A stretch of DNA of 64,000 nucleotides, from contig OX465582.1 of assembly GCA_950022655.1 (NCBI GenBank), positions 92,580,704 through 92,644,703 of the forward strand, written 5' to 3'. The translations under genes were made by a program, and so were the position numbers. The first letter of the stretch is position 1. Each line of letters begins with the position of its first letter. This stretch comes from Alentia gelatinosa (lineage: Eukaryota > Annelida > Polychaeta > Phyllodocida > Polynoidae). Positions 33,901 through 48,900 of this stretch are shown piece after piece. Under the pieces are notes generated by a model. The model was not told the origin of the DNA. It worked only from the letters and a program-made list of their open reading frames with translations, and did no database searches.

Positions 33901-36900
33901 GTATGTAATTATTCCTGTACGTTTAATGTTTCTGTCTATGCCTAAAAACTTTGTAATCTGTATATGCGTTTATCTATTTAACCTGTGTAGAGGAACACGC
34001 AAGATTTATTACTTTCTTGACATCTAAATCCTAGAGGAGCGGTAGGAGGAGCAGCTCGTGCGAGACATCCAGTCACCACATGAATACACTTTCCATTCCC
34101 TAATACGGAAGGTTTATCTAAATAAGGTAAAGATCTGGTTGGTCTGAGCCGCACCACTGCTTGCTGTTCCTAAATAAGGATATGTATGTGAGGAATCTGT
34201 ATGCAAAATCTGTATAAATAAAGTCTCTGCCAATATACTCACACACACACCATGGATAGGAGAACAGGGATACACACTCAACTGAACACCACAAATGGCA
34301 GACGATGGAAAACATATTAGCCATTGAGTTGAGTTGATTATCCTGTTACTAAAGACGGAGTCTTACCCCGGGATGTGACTGACTAAGGTTTTCCCGGGGG
34401 AAATTACTACACGCCATACAGGATCGACAACAAAATCTACCTTTTACTGTTTGATAATATGTCTGAGTCTGTGCACCGAAGTGCAACTGGTTTACGTCAT
34501 AATAGATTACCTGCCTATATACAAGGAAAATTTCTCAGTAGGTCAGGAGGCTCTTGTTTTGAACTTCTATTAGGATCAGCTGGGGTCCTCCTTATACATA
34601 CTTTATCTCATCCCTGGTACTAGTTTAACCATAGGAATAACATTAGAAAAAAAAACTCAACGATCACCCCTGTAAAGTGACAATACTATGCAATGGCCTT
34701 GTCGTAGTGAATTTGAGATGACGTCATAATGATTTGCTAAATCTGTTCTAATTTTATTTTTTTTTAATATTTGCAGCGTTTATTTCAGAAGTAACATGGT
34801 ACAGTGCTTTTTAAGGAGGGTGATTCTTCCAATTCAGTGATAAAATTCATTTCCAATGATAATATTCTACGTAAGCATACAGATTTCCTTAATTATTTGT
34901 TACGCTGGTGTTTTTTGCTTTTTTTAACCTTTTTTCCCTCCCTCATTAGCTTATTTATTAACCTCCCGTATTTCAGACCCTGACAATACATAGTAAACCA
35001 ATGGAAATATTGACAGACAAACTGGCAAGACATAATGGAGATTGTTTTTTCCATGAAGCTTTCCTTGTTATATTCAGGCCGCAATATTGTGGGATTGGGA
35101 GTATGTTCAGTATTCAGTTCCTCTTTGAGAACATTAACCAATGTTCACGAGGCATACCTGACGTCAGGACATAAACAATATCCTTACTAAACTATCCAAG
35201 TTCCATTCTCATAGAATTTCCAAGAAACTCGTTCTGAAGACGTTGGATGAGGAGGGATTAGGGGTCTGTAAGTTCCTGTAGCGATGACTGTAGATGCTTA
35301 TTAGGAACATTAAACAATATTCCGGACGCAGTCCGAGGCAGTATACATAGCGGAACATTAAATAATATTCCAGCCATTTTGATTGGGCTGAGTTGAGGTC
35401 TGTTCTAATTATTATTAAATTTTATGATATTTAATGTCATAAAAAGGGGTGAAATAAATCCAGAACTGCACTCAAATTGTAAAATACATAAAACTCCGCT
35501 TGTTTGAATGGGCCATAATTGTCACTTGCCTCGATGACGATTGCGGCTCATCCAAGCATGTGGAGTATTGTCTATCTATACAAGTATTGTATTGCCGGTT
35601 AGCAGTAACTGTCCTATAGAGTAAATGAAACCAAGCTCGACTTGTACATTTGTGAGTAGGGATACTAGTCTCCCAAACTTCAATAAATGAACTGACCAGT
35701 GAATCTATTCTATTCCATAGAGTAGCAATAAGACTCTGGGTATAATCAATATATTCAACATATTCAACACAATATATTGTATCTTAAGAAGCTGTAGTTC
35801 ATAGTCGGTGATCACTACACATGTAGAGGAGCCTTAATATCTTGAAAATATTTATTAATATCTTTTTGAAATATGTACTGAGGGTTGGGACTGCAACCTA
35901 ATGGCATTAATCCTAATACTCCTCTGCAATGTAAAACTTTTTTTTTTAATTATATAACAAAATATTACCCGAAATCCATTAGCTCCAACACCAATTGTAA
36001 GTAGAACGACAGCAACATACGGTGTATGGCACGTGATGTACCCAGTCACTACTAGGAACACACTTGGTAGGATCGAACCTGGAATGGTGTGTTTGGTGTT
36101 TACGTTTCAGAACTTAAACACAAATCTCAATTCTTTTTCAGATGGTATCAAGCTTTTATCAGCCATTTAAAATTTTACATATATGCTCATATATATGAAC
36201 ATTATTTTTAATCAGCAAAAGAGGGATTGCACTAACTTGTAGTCTGTTTCTTTGCTCCAATGACTTTTTTATGTTTTGAAATACCCAAAGAATCGCTTTT
36301 TGTTTTTGCAATGTTAGTTTGCTATAGCTTGAAGTTATATTTTCAATACCATAGTTGGTAAGGTATAATTCCTTTAGAAAAATCTTTAAATCTTATTGAG
36401 AAGGTGTATCCTTCCATAGAAAACTGGAGATGAATTGAATATTACTGATATGCAGTGGAGAGAAACTGGACTGACATTAAAGAGGTATGAATGGTTACAT
36501 TCCTACAATATCGGGTAATAATAGCAAAATTGTTTATATCAAATATTTATGATTCTGTTTTAGGATAAATACCTGCACTGGCTGCAATCTTTCTGACCAC
36601 TGCGGTGCGCCAACCACGAACACGCATGACATCAGCAGCAATTACACTAGAGAAACTGACCAACCAAAAGACTACAAAGGGCACAGCAGATAGCAGTCCA
36701 TTCTGAAATGTTTTTTGTTCAATTTTAGAAGTGGGTTTATTTCTTGCTGATTTTACAAAAATAAAATATATGTATACAAGTAGAGGTAGGTGTAATTTTT
36801 GTCAGTCCCTCTTGAAGTCACCATGCAACACTCTGGCTTTCAGATGTAGGTAAAAAGGAAAGTAACATGAAAAATGCTACAAGTTCTACATTAGCCATAA

Positions 36901-39900
36901 ATAATAAAATACAAAAGGATATAATAGAAAGGCAGCACCTTCGATAAATACGATATATTGGATTTTAAGAGTAATATTGAATACTAAGATTAATGATAAT
37001 TGAATGATAAAATTTATATTATACAGAAATTGGCTTGCTGTCTACGTACGCAAAAAATACACGGTAGAATTATCGATCAGATACATCCCCATGCCCGAAG
37101 GCAGAGAGATGTACCTCATTAATAATTTTACCAAGAATTTTCACGTTCTAGGACAGTCAACCAGTTTTTCTGTTATCATATACCTAGAAATGGCAAAATT
37201 CTAGCTAGTCACGTGATGTCACACCCCGTACATCACAGTGTGACGATCGGCAATATATATGCCATGGGTAGCAGCGGGCAGTATGTGTAGGTCATACACC
37301 ATATATGATAATATAATTAATTATATTGATAAAAGGATGAGAAGTAGTGGCATATATACATTGACAACAGAGCTGGAAACCAGGGTGGGTGGGGACGTCT
37401 AGTTGAACCCCCAGGAATTAACCTGTTAAAGGTGATTTATACCAAACAAAATAGATGAAAGTGTTTGATAAAAGGTTAAGGAATGTGAGAGATATTTTCT
37501 GTTGCTATTGGGTTGGTGGATAAAATAAAATATGTATATATAATGTAGTACACTGGCAACTGGAGTAAACACTTGCCATGTATATTAGCTCTGGTGTAAT
37601 TAAATATGTGTCTGCCTGGACACCCAAGCCGTATGTGTCTGTCATTCTCACACCACATCGGTCATACTGCTTGGAGAGTGTTTCATTTCATACTTTAGAT
37701 ACCACACATGGTCATATGGCCAATAGTTGACAAGTGTTACATGAAGTACCCAAAGAATTGCTTTACAGTAAATGACCAAACATTGTTGGAGAATCATGAT
37801 CGGTCAAATTTGTAACAGTTACAATGAGCGAGTATATCATACTGTGTATATCATAATGTATTCATAATAGGAAGAAGGTGAAGTAAAATTAGGGAATTAA
37901 ATTGCTTACCTCTTTGATATCAAATTTGAGCACTTCATGCATATAGATAGAAATACTAGAAGTCATGGTCAATAGGCCCCAGTCAGAGCACATTAGATTA
38001 ATACAGGCAGCCCAAACAGGTAGTGACTTCAAGATCTGTCCCAAAGGTATGTGCAGAGACCCCTAGAGAAGATAATATGCTTTTTACTATTGCTACAGAA
38101 CTGAAACAGGCATCTGAATTCAATTGGTTAATTGTATACAAAAATGTCCATACAACATAATGTCCAACTTAAAACTGCAAAGTAAGGCTGTATAGGAATC
38201 CAAAGCAAGGCATCATTAGCAAATTCTACACAATATTTCATGACGTCATTTAAAAAAAATGCATATATTGCCTATCGTTTATCAAAGGGTGTGAGGGTGA
38301 AAATGTCTGGAAGAAATACTGTTTGGTTGGAAAAGAATCATTATCTATAGATGAAATAAGATTTATTTCTGAAAGACGTTGTAGGTCATAGCGTTTCTGT
38401 GTAGCTCTTGGGTTTTTTTTAAATTTCATTTGTATTTAACAGGTTACATTGTCGCTCTTCCACACAAACGAGCGTATACACATAAACGTGATAATACGGA
38501 AAATTGTATATGATGAAACATGCATTGTCAAAGATGGTTATATATAAGCAGGACATAAATAAATACATCAGTTTGTCCACCGGTTAAGGCGCCAATCAGC
38601 ATACTGCGTGAACGGAATGTTAAAGAAGTGTAAGGGTGAAAGAGCAAATTGGTCAAAGGATGTATGACAGTAGATGGTGGACAGAATGCCGTACAAGGTG
38701 ATACATCTACTAGATGCCTGTAGACATTCCATTAGCAGGAAAACTGTCTCAACCAAGCACCACGCTTTATGGCATGCAAAACATACTCTTAGCACTACTG
38801 ACTTTTAAGGGCTGTATTTAAGTGCTGATTCAACCAGACTAAAGTCCCATAGGAAGGTTTCCTTCACACCCCACAATCAATTCACACAGTGATTGTGATG
38901 ATCATTGTCACTTGGTTACCACTACCTATTTGTGCTACAACACAGTGTCAAACAGCATTATATGCTGATGAACCCCTTCCATTCAGCCTCAGGATTTAGG
39001 AAAATCCTTATCATGTGGTGCACACAAGTTGTGAAACAAGTCAAGGTGCAGGCGATTCCATAACCAGCTGCCCAAATGAACCACTGCATTTTACTGCCAT
39101 CGGCCTCCATGGTTACGAGATCCTGCTTGGACTCGTAGGTTGTTGCATCAGGCTTCCCTCAGTGGCCACACATAAAAACACGTTGCCATGGATGCTCGCC
39201 GGGCAGGCAGGCTTACTTAGTCAGGTGCGTAGCTAACACTCTGGCTCTTGCTGTACCCGATGTAGCTCCCTGACTGCAACCATGAAATTACCACAGAATC
39301 TGTGCATGCCGACTCTGTGGCATTCCTGTATAGAGCAGCAAATTTATAGTTGGTCATATGCCGAAGCGTGTCCCAGATATAACTGTGGACACATTTTCCA
39401 CTGTATCATATAGCCTTACATACATACAATATATCCATGGCAGCACATTGGTTTTCCAATAACCTTGATCACAATCATGTCTGTATCACACAACAACTCC
39501 TGACCACACAAACACACACTCACAGACATTCTTCACCAATGAATAAAGTGACTTGTCATGCCTATGCATGCAGAGCATGAATGGTGTGTGCTTTGACTTG
39601 AGCCGGGCATGTCTCTTTGTCTGGAGCTTCTCGCTTGCAGTTTGCCCATGGTCTCATCACTAGTCGACGATCAGTGCGACCTGCCCTGGTGCGCATGACT
39701 TTAATTTGAACTTCCCCCCGGTGCCTAGCCCACTGTCTCATCGCTTGTCATTTCATCACTGCCACTTCATCAGGTAAGAACACTGTCAGAATTCACCTCC
39801 CGCACAAGACAGTTTATACTTGCATACACCACCATTTCTTCAAATAATCTCACTGCACGAAAACCACCATTTTATTCACATATACGCCATCATGGAAGTG

Positions 39901-42900
39901 CATGTATTGGCTGAATATTGACTTGTTTTCATTTATGTACGCCCAGGCCTTATATACGACAGACGCGTCTTGGCTGTATTTCACACCCAGCGTATATGAG
40001 AGAAAATACCCTCTGCCCACACCCCTTCCTGCCCCTTTGTGTTGGTAGAAGTACAGGTGTCCTATTTTTTTGGCATGGACTCAATTGACAGCTGATGCAG
40101 ATTCCTATGCGAAAATTTAGCAAAAATAGGCTAACTAGTAACAGCTACTACATACAAACTGTTAGAGCTCTATTGAAAATCTTTTCAGATATTGATAGAG
40201 TGACATCTAATGTACTCCAAACCACAATAGAGCTCAATAGAGCTCCACATTTTATAGCTGTTTGGTGATGTGGAATACAGCCTTATTTCTCATAGGCTAG
40301 GGCTTGCTAGCCACACACAGTCCATTGTCTAGAGCTCCTTCCCCCCTGCTGTCATGTTTGAAAGTGCCGCTTGAAGCCTGGCGCGATCGCATATATGAAT
40401 CGGGTCGCTATAGGGAGTGCTGCGCTTCACACCTCCTCTGGTGGTTGTGCAAGTTTATTTTGCTTCAGCTTGTAAACTTGCTCCCTCAGCTGAACACCCT
40501 CCGATCCTAATGTGTCTACTTATGTGAGATGTCCACTTACACGGGGTTTTCAGTATGTTATATCCACACAGGTATCCCATAGATGCCTATCTGGCGGCTA
40601 CAGGGGCCTACAGAGGCACTACATACATACCATAATCAAGATAAGATATCCCTCTGAAGTGTCCGTTAAAACATGGCTTTTCATACAAAAATAACTGTCT
40701 TTTGTGGGGTGTGCGCTTAAACGGGGTTTTCCATTTACCCAAGGTTGAAATAAATATCAGATAGTAGGAAAGATTTCCAGCAGAACTGTCCGTTGCTGCA
40801 AGCTGTCCATTTAGCGAGGTTCTACTGTGCATTCACCCACAACCGGTCCTTAACAAGTAATAAATATCAGTTTTTCTGGTTTAGCATTCTGGTTAAGAGG
40901 GAGATGAATACAGCATTTAAAAAGCTTTGGAACAACTGGTGCATGGTTAGATTTATCTCTTGAATAGATTGGAGCTACCCCTGTCAGGATGGTTTGTGTA
41001 TAAAGTGCGAGCGGGGAGGTCGAAATATGAATATCTTATAGATTGATCATTCAAACAGCATATCTGTATCTGTTACAACATTTATATCTGTTATTTAAAG
41101 TAGTATCATTCATATGAAAAATGTCAAGTATAGACTGAATGTAGATTGAATAGCAGAACTGGCCGAGTTGCATACAAATTAAAGAAATTAGATAATTGTA
41201 CATTGTAATTATAAGTACATGGTGTAAACTCAAAGATTTGCCAGTGTAACATATAAATCGGGTTGGTTACAGCATAATTTGTGAAAATTGCAGTTTGGTG
41301 AATCGCTAATGATTAAGCCCTATGCCCATCTACCGATTTCGGAACATTTATGTACGTTTGTCGGCGACAAATGGAGGGTTATTTGTCCCAGCCAAGCCAT
41401 CCTAACGGAGTGGGTAGATGTAGGACAGCTAGGCAAGGCTACCCAGCGATTAGTGAACACTCGGTTTCTTTGTTTTTTTCCCAGCCAAGCCATCCTAACG
41501 GAGTCGGTAGATGTAGGACAGCTAGGCAAGGCTACCCAGCGATTAGTGAACACTCGGTTTCTTTGTTTTTTTTCCCTCCCCCAGCGATTAGTGGACCATA
41601 CACCGATTTTATCAGTGTGTGGGTCGAGCGAGGGGTTACGCAATTTGCCTGCGACAAAGTGACTGACTCCTATACGATTTGGGAACTAAACGTTCAACCC
41701 TAAATCGGTAGGTTTGGTTTACCTTGGTTGGTTTCATTTTCATCCCAATGGATGTTTCTATGTACTCCCTCTCAGTGGCTTTTATAAAACGGTGTTGACT
41801 TGGACTGTCAGCAACAAAAGCTATCCATAGGACTAATGTCAGCAATCCAAATAATCCTGAAGAAAATATACATTATATCAAAGTTCAGTGCAGCTATCAT
41901 AAAACATTAATAATATTAAAGGTGGATACACAAGTTTTGACAATGTAAATATAAATACAATGCAAATACACCTCATTTCTTTATAAATAAAAATAACTAC
42001 ATGACAAATGGTAGTGTTGATGTTATGCCCATTCACACTGGCATAAAATCTGACATTTCTTCTAAGTATTTGGAAGAACTAGATTTCCGCGTATCTAGTA
42101 CACAAATTCAAAGCTTTTCCAGTCACACTGGCAGTAAATTCCTCGTATTTCCTATGTATCAGAGGAAGATGGACACTGCGGAATATCTACATATTCTCTA
42201 TGTTTCTATTTACTTTCTTTTACGTTCATTTACGCTTGTCAATGTTCATCAATGCTTATCAATGCACCGTAGCGTGTTCTTCAGGCATTTAAAATGCGTA
42301 AAGATAAGTTTAACATTTTTAAAACTGATTCTGACACTACTGTTATTACATGTTTTGCCTACATTTGTTAACGCATTCTGACTTTCATTTACGTATCTCC
42401 GCGTTTTCCCATGCCTCACCACGTTTATGTATTTCAAAACGTAGAAGAACGTATATATAGACGTGAGTATACGGGAAAACGCCGTGTTTTTTATGCCAGT
42501 GTGACTGAGGCAACATGTCGTATCAGCACGACACCTGCATAACGTGTATGTGGCAAACGGAACATGTACGGCGGCGAAATCTAAAAACCGCCCAGAAGCA
42601 AAGTTTAAAATTGGATATTCTAATGTATATAAACCGATGCGAAAACAGGCATACTGTGGTTGTACGTGATAAATAATTGCTAAATTTGACGACATAACAA
42701 ATCTTTGCCTTGGACGTCGGTTTGTTTTATCATCAATTTTACCAAGTATTTATCACGTACAGCCACAGTAACCCTATTTTTGTATAGTATGAAGCAATCA
42801 CCTCAGGAGCAGCCCACTTAAAGATATCCAATATGTTTATTCTCCAAGAGTGCTAGGGGACCTTTGAATAATCTAGGCCTGTACATGAAGACCCTTAATT

Positions 42901-45900
42901 ATGGACAACCGTATGGACGGCTGTGACTGTCTTAGTGACGAAATTAAGATATCAAATGATAACTCTTGTATATACGAAGGTACAGAAATGGGGCTTAATG
43001 TATGATCCTAAAGCATTCAAGCCGGCTGATGCATTATGATGTGGGCAATTCTGCCTTGTAGTACATCAGAATGTCTTCCTTTTGCATCATTGCAGGCTAT
43101 AGTACCCCTCCCCCCTCCTTTCATGAACAAGGAAACGATAACATTGATGGTTGCCAATTAAACTTAGAAAATCACTCAGTGGCATTATTATAAAGTGTAT
43201 TTAGGCAATAACACATTGTACAATTTTAGATCCTGAATGTTCGCTTCTCGGCGACAAAAGAACCATCATAACCTCAGGCAAGGCTTAGAAATTGAGCCGG
43301 TTAGTGTGGCACCCTACCCCAGAACTTTGCCTGTGATGCCGCCTATGGACATGTGCCTTTGTCACCGATAAATTGCAGTCCAATATTACAAAATCAGGAC
43401 TGATAAATTAAGGAACTGTTCCTTCTCGTTGTCAGCGACAACAGAGTTTAAGAAATACCCCTATATGTAGTACCGATTTTGGCCACTAGTTGCTGGGTGA
43501 GGAGAAATGGCTCTGCTACACACAGACCAAGCCCACACACCGGTTAAGCCCCCATATACTAAGATTTAGTACTTGCTCCTTTATCGGTGGCCTCAAATCT
43601 CTGAGAAATTTGCAAGTCAGTTGTCCACTGTGGACATAATTTGTTTAGCATTAACTCCCACTAATGACCACAACCCCCATCCATAAATCCCACCGTGATG
43701 GTCGACGCCGTACGCAAATCGCCTGAGACACTTTAATGCCTATAAGACACCAAATTTTTTCCCAATTCATCCCGACCATCGGCTTGGTGAGAGTCTGGAA
43801 TAAAATGTTGATGTCTTATACCTATAAGACACTGACACGATGACTCTTCCCGACAACACCTCCTGCTTTACAACCTCGTAAAACAACACGATTGAGATCA
43901 AAGAGAGCGGCTGGGTGCCAGGCCCGGCTGGGTCCTGGGCTGGGTGATAAGTATATATAGGCAATAATGCAAAGTTTAATAACTTCTGGTCTATTTAGAA
44001 TATCAGAAAACAGTTTTCAGATCTATGACCGCTTGTTTCTGCCCTACACATCGATATATGACACTTGTAAATCGGACTGAGGGATAGATGGCAACACTTT
44101 TTAAATGGCATGCTCAGAATCGGTAATAATCGGTGAAAGTGCGTACACAGGAATCTTAAGGTCGGGCAGAGTCGGTCATATCTTACATGGTAGTAATGCC
44201 CGACGCGTCGGGAAAAGCAAGAAAATCAGGTCGGTGAAGTGCTTACACCAACCTGATTGATGCAGATTGTCACAGACCCGACGGATCCATCGGGCAAAGG
44301 TAGAATCAGGCACAGTGGTCGGGTCGGTGTCTTATAGGCTTAAGACTAGCTTACGATCAACGGAGTTAATCAGTGGGAATATAATTCCTCAATGTTTTCT
44401 ACTTAAGACATCAATAAAGAGGATGATCACTCACCACAGATATAAAATATGGAGGGCCATCCATTTGCAAATCCAGAGTTACAGAGAAGCCCTGATACTT
44501 GCAGTGTGATGATATTTCCAATCTGTGCACCTTAAACAAATTCAAAGAATGACAGAACATTCACTCAAATTCCCATACTTTTGAGAAACTAAAGAAGCTT
44601 AATTAAAAACTGTACTCCTAGATTTAAGGTTATGAATATCATACAAGAACTGCATGGAAGTCATATACATGTAAAATCAACTGCAATAATAGAATCCTCA
44701 TCTTTGACCAAGAGAAACTATCAAGAATTAAAATCATCATAATATTCAAATGTTTAAATTTGCTTATAGGTTATTTCAATCCATTAAGGAAAAAAGCAGC
44801 ATCTCGTATATTTCTACCTGCAAATGTAAAGCCTATTAATTTGGTTCTCTCCAAAGGTGGTGCCCACTTGGACCAGATTCTGAATAGTGCTTGATACAAC
44901 GAACCCTAAAATTAACAAAACCATGCAACGTCGCATCATACTTATGAGTGTAAGGAAGCATATATATTGATTAAAAAATCATAGTTAATCATTTATATAC
45001 ATTAGTTTACATAAATTAAGCATCTCTCTTACAGAGAACAGTACAATGTATGAAATTCGGTAATTGTGCTTTTCAGGTAAACTTTATATTTCAAGATATT
45101 TTGTCTGTGGTATACATCTCATGAATTCATAATACATTGAATAATTTAAAGATTGGTACTTTAATCTTATAGTAATATCAATTTTATAATTTATCAATTC
45201 TGAGAAATGAATCTAACTCAGTAAACCCATGCCATTTTCATCAAAGTTACATGAAACATAGTTGGTATTTTGTACGACACATTAAGTACTGAATTATTTA
45301 GGTTAGGTCAATAAACAAAAGGTGGTGGCAGTGGTGGTAGTACCATGAATTGTAAGATATGATTTTGTCAAAAATATATATTTGTTTTATCATATCATTC
45401 CTTTTAGATAATTTGACAAGGCGTATATCGACCTTATTCTCGATCCCATAGTCAATTCAAGATACTGTAGTGGTACCCGGCTGCATCTACCTTAAGCCAA
45501 GATAATTGTAATTGGAAAATAATTGAAAATTGGTGGTAATTTGGTGCCTGGGTGCCGGATAATTTTACGACATACCCATCGAATAACGTCACATGACTCA
45601 CGTGACCTGACTAGTTCGTTCAGGTCCATGACACCAAACTTTCGATGTCTTTCATAACTTTTAATTATCGTCATGATACAGCATGTTCATAATGTTATCA
45701 TCAACTTTTACCTCTATTCACATTGTCAGTTATGTATGACTTTTACTATACAATATGTTTCATAATGTTATTATCAATTTGTCATGTTATTCACAATGTC
45801 AAAAAATATTATTCTTAAAAAGAAAACTTGTCATAATTTTATGTTTGAAATATAATGTTTTCTCTCCATCCAGGCGTCATCGTAATTATTACTGCCGGAA

Positions 45901-48900
45901 TTTGTGGAGGAATTAAACCCCAAAGTTATTTTAGATGCTGGGTAGGCTAATTGATCATGTAACTCCTACTTACATCAAGACCAATTACAAAGATTTTCAA
46001 TAAAATCTAGAGTTTTATTACTATTCGTGCAGTCTAATAACCATGGGAAAACCAAAACTCTGTCCACCAAGAAGGTATGAAAGACCGCACAAAAAGTGAA
46101 ATGCCAAGAAGGACCACAGCAAGTGTCCTTTTTAAAGACAAATGCTGGTAGTTGGGTGATTCCTAAATTATATTGAGATTTGTAAATAACTCAGGATAAT
46201 ATAAATTCTATATATCAGGAAATAGAAAATGCAAATAAATGGCATGTCACTATGGGAGGGCCATCTGAAAATGCAAGTGTTAACTATTGGTGTCTATGGG
46301 AAAATGCAATATTTTGACTTTGTTGCTAAATGACACTGATGTTCTATTGCTATCTTCAAATAATTCTGGATTGTGATAGTTGGGAACATGGACAAATGAG
46401 AAATGCTAAAAAATACTATGTCACCATGCTAATTTCTATGGGAAGACCATCTGAAGAAGGTAAGTGCTATTCTATTGGTGTCTATGAGAAACTGCTATAT
46501 TTTCATGGCCACAGATGGCAGCACCAGTGTTAAACCAGGGGGCCTACCTGCATTTGCAGTCCAATACACTTCTACCAATTCAGGGTTGAACGATTAGTTA
46601 GCAAATCATATAGGAGTCTGTGAACTTGTCACAGGCGAATTACATAACCCATAGACCCGTGTCGGCCACCCAATCAAAGGCGATTTACCAACGTTACATT
46701 GTCGGTGACTGGATTTATCAACATGTTGATGAAATTTTGGTGACCAATTTAGGAACATTGAATGACAAGTCATCGGCGAAGAAAGAACAACTCAAAGACT
46801 TGTTTCAAAAATCATTTGCTGACCCTTGCCTAGTTGTCCTACATCTACCGACTGGGGCTGACTCCATTTGGATGGCTTGCCTGAGACGAATTAACTTTGC
46901 TTTGTCGCAGACAAAGGTACATCAATGTTCCAACATTGGTAGATGTGTATTTGGCTTTACATGTTGCAGGCCCAGCCATTTATACTTTGCAGGTTACATA
47001 TTATGGGCAAACCTGTAATACTTCTGTACATGGGCTCGACCCAAACCATCACACAACAGGGATTAGCATGCCACATGTATCCTCTGAAGCCCAATACACA
47101 TCTACAGATTCACGGTTGAAGCATTAGTTCAAAAATTGTATAGGAGTAGGTGAACTTGACCCAGGCAAATTACATGATACCTCGGCCCATGTCGGGCCAA
47201 CCAATCATGCACCATTTACCAACGTTCCATAGTCGGCAACTAGATTCATCAACATGTTGATTTGCCATTGATTTAGGAACATAGAAACCACAACTTGTCG
47301 GCAACAAAATAACATCAGAAGGATGTGGTTCACTAGTCGTGGCTTGACCCTTGCCTAGCTGTGTTACATTTACTGACTAGGGCCGACTCCATTAGGATGC
47401 CTTGCCTGAGACAAATTACTGTTTGTCACCGACAAAGGTACATAAATGTTCCGAAATCGGTAGATGTGTATTAGGGTTAATTGAAAAGAGACAAATTAAC
47501 ACTCACAAATCGCAACCTCTACACTATTATTTCTCTATTGTACACACTTATGTGTTATGGTAAGCCAACATACAAATATCTGGTCGATATTCAGAATTTG
47601 GCGACAATTTATTAAAGATTTCCAGTTTTATTATATGATCGCCTGTATTTAACAATAATACACCTCAGTTTCACTACTGAACTAGTTTTTCAATGAGAAA
47701 ACATTGCAGAGTAAATAAAAATGGAATTTAAGATAGTTTCGGCAAGAAATATCTATCATTTTCATTGATGACTTGTAGTGGCTAAAATTGAATTCTGCCT
47801 CCGTGTACATTACTAAGGGGAGTGAAATAGCCCTTAAAACTGGTTTATAATATATTTTTTCTAGTTATCAAATATTTAAAAAATGCCTCTTTACCAAGCC
47901 TAAAATATAATTGATCAGAAATATGTGCAGTAGGAGTAGCATGGAATTAATTGATATGGCTAAAATGTGCTTCTGCCTCCGTGTACACACATAATTGTTA
48001 ATATTTCCATAAGATCTGCAAATATGATTTGAAAAAAGATATGATATGAGTAAAATATGACCACATATGTCCATGTGAGAAATTGAATTAAAATCCCCCG
48101 ATACACTTTGGAGTTATCACCAGTAAATAATGTACACGGAGGTAGATCTGCCTCCGTGTACATGGGTTTACATCTGTTTACAAAACAAATATTGGCCTGC
48201 TATGGGTCTTATTGTTTGTAGGTGTTGTTGTGGGTACTGGTAACTAGGTGTGAGTGTTAATAAGTGTTGATACTGATGGGTATTGATGTTGGTAGCATGA
48301 AAATGGCTAAAATGGGCTTCTGCCTCCGTGTACACATTTATTTTTCAATATTTCCATTAGATCTGCTAACATAATTTGAAAAAGATATAATATGAGTAGA
48401 TTATGACTTCATCTGTCCATGTGTGAAATTGAATTAAAATCCCCCCACATATTATGGAGTTATACTGGTAAATAATGTACATGGAGATGGATTCTGCCTC
48501 TATGTACACACCTCTGCCTCCGTGTACATAGGTTAATTTTTTTTCTCAAGCCAAAAATTGGTCAGCTGCTACACCAACTGATCTGATGAATAAATCTATG
48601 GGGAAAAAAATAATTTTTTGGTCAAACTTTGAGGAGGAAAAAAAAGAAATGACATTTTGCTAGAAAGTGTCATTTTCATCTTAAATTAGTTTGAAATGAT
48701 ATATTAAACCATTCCAAATAAACCACATACATAATTCTAAATGTTTCCTGTCAGGAATAATGTTTAAATCAGAATATAGGAAGTGAGCAGGCCAAGTTGA
48801 AAGATTTTGTTTCTGCCTCCGTGTACACTTTTGATTCCATGTAAAATGTTACAATATTTTATAGCTCTCACCTGAAATCAACCACATTTGTTGGGAACAT

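Noticed and set aside
40304..40832. ORFs and TGTCC...CGAGGTTCTACTGT words suggesting a gene
   Set aside because: Looks like a repeat remnant in an intron; termini could not be defined, so no element was called.
42001..42381. 126-residue ORF
   Set aside because: It lies over a MITE with TIRs and within an intron; no domain.
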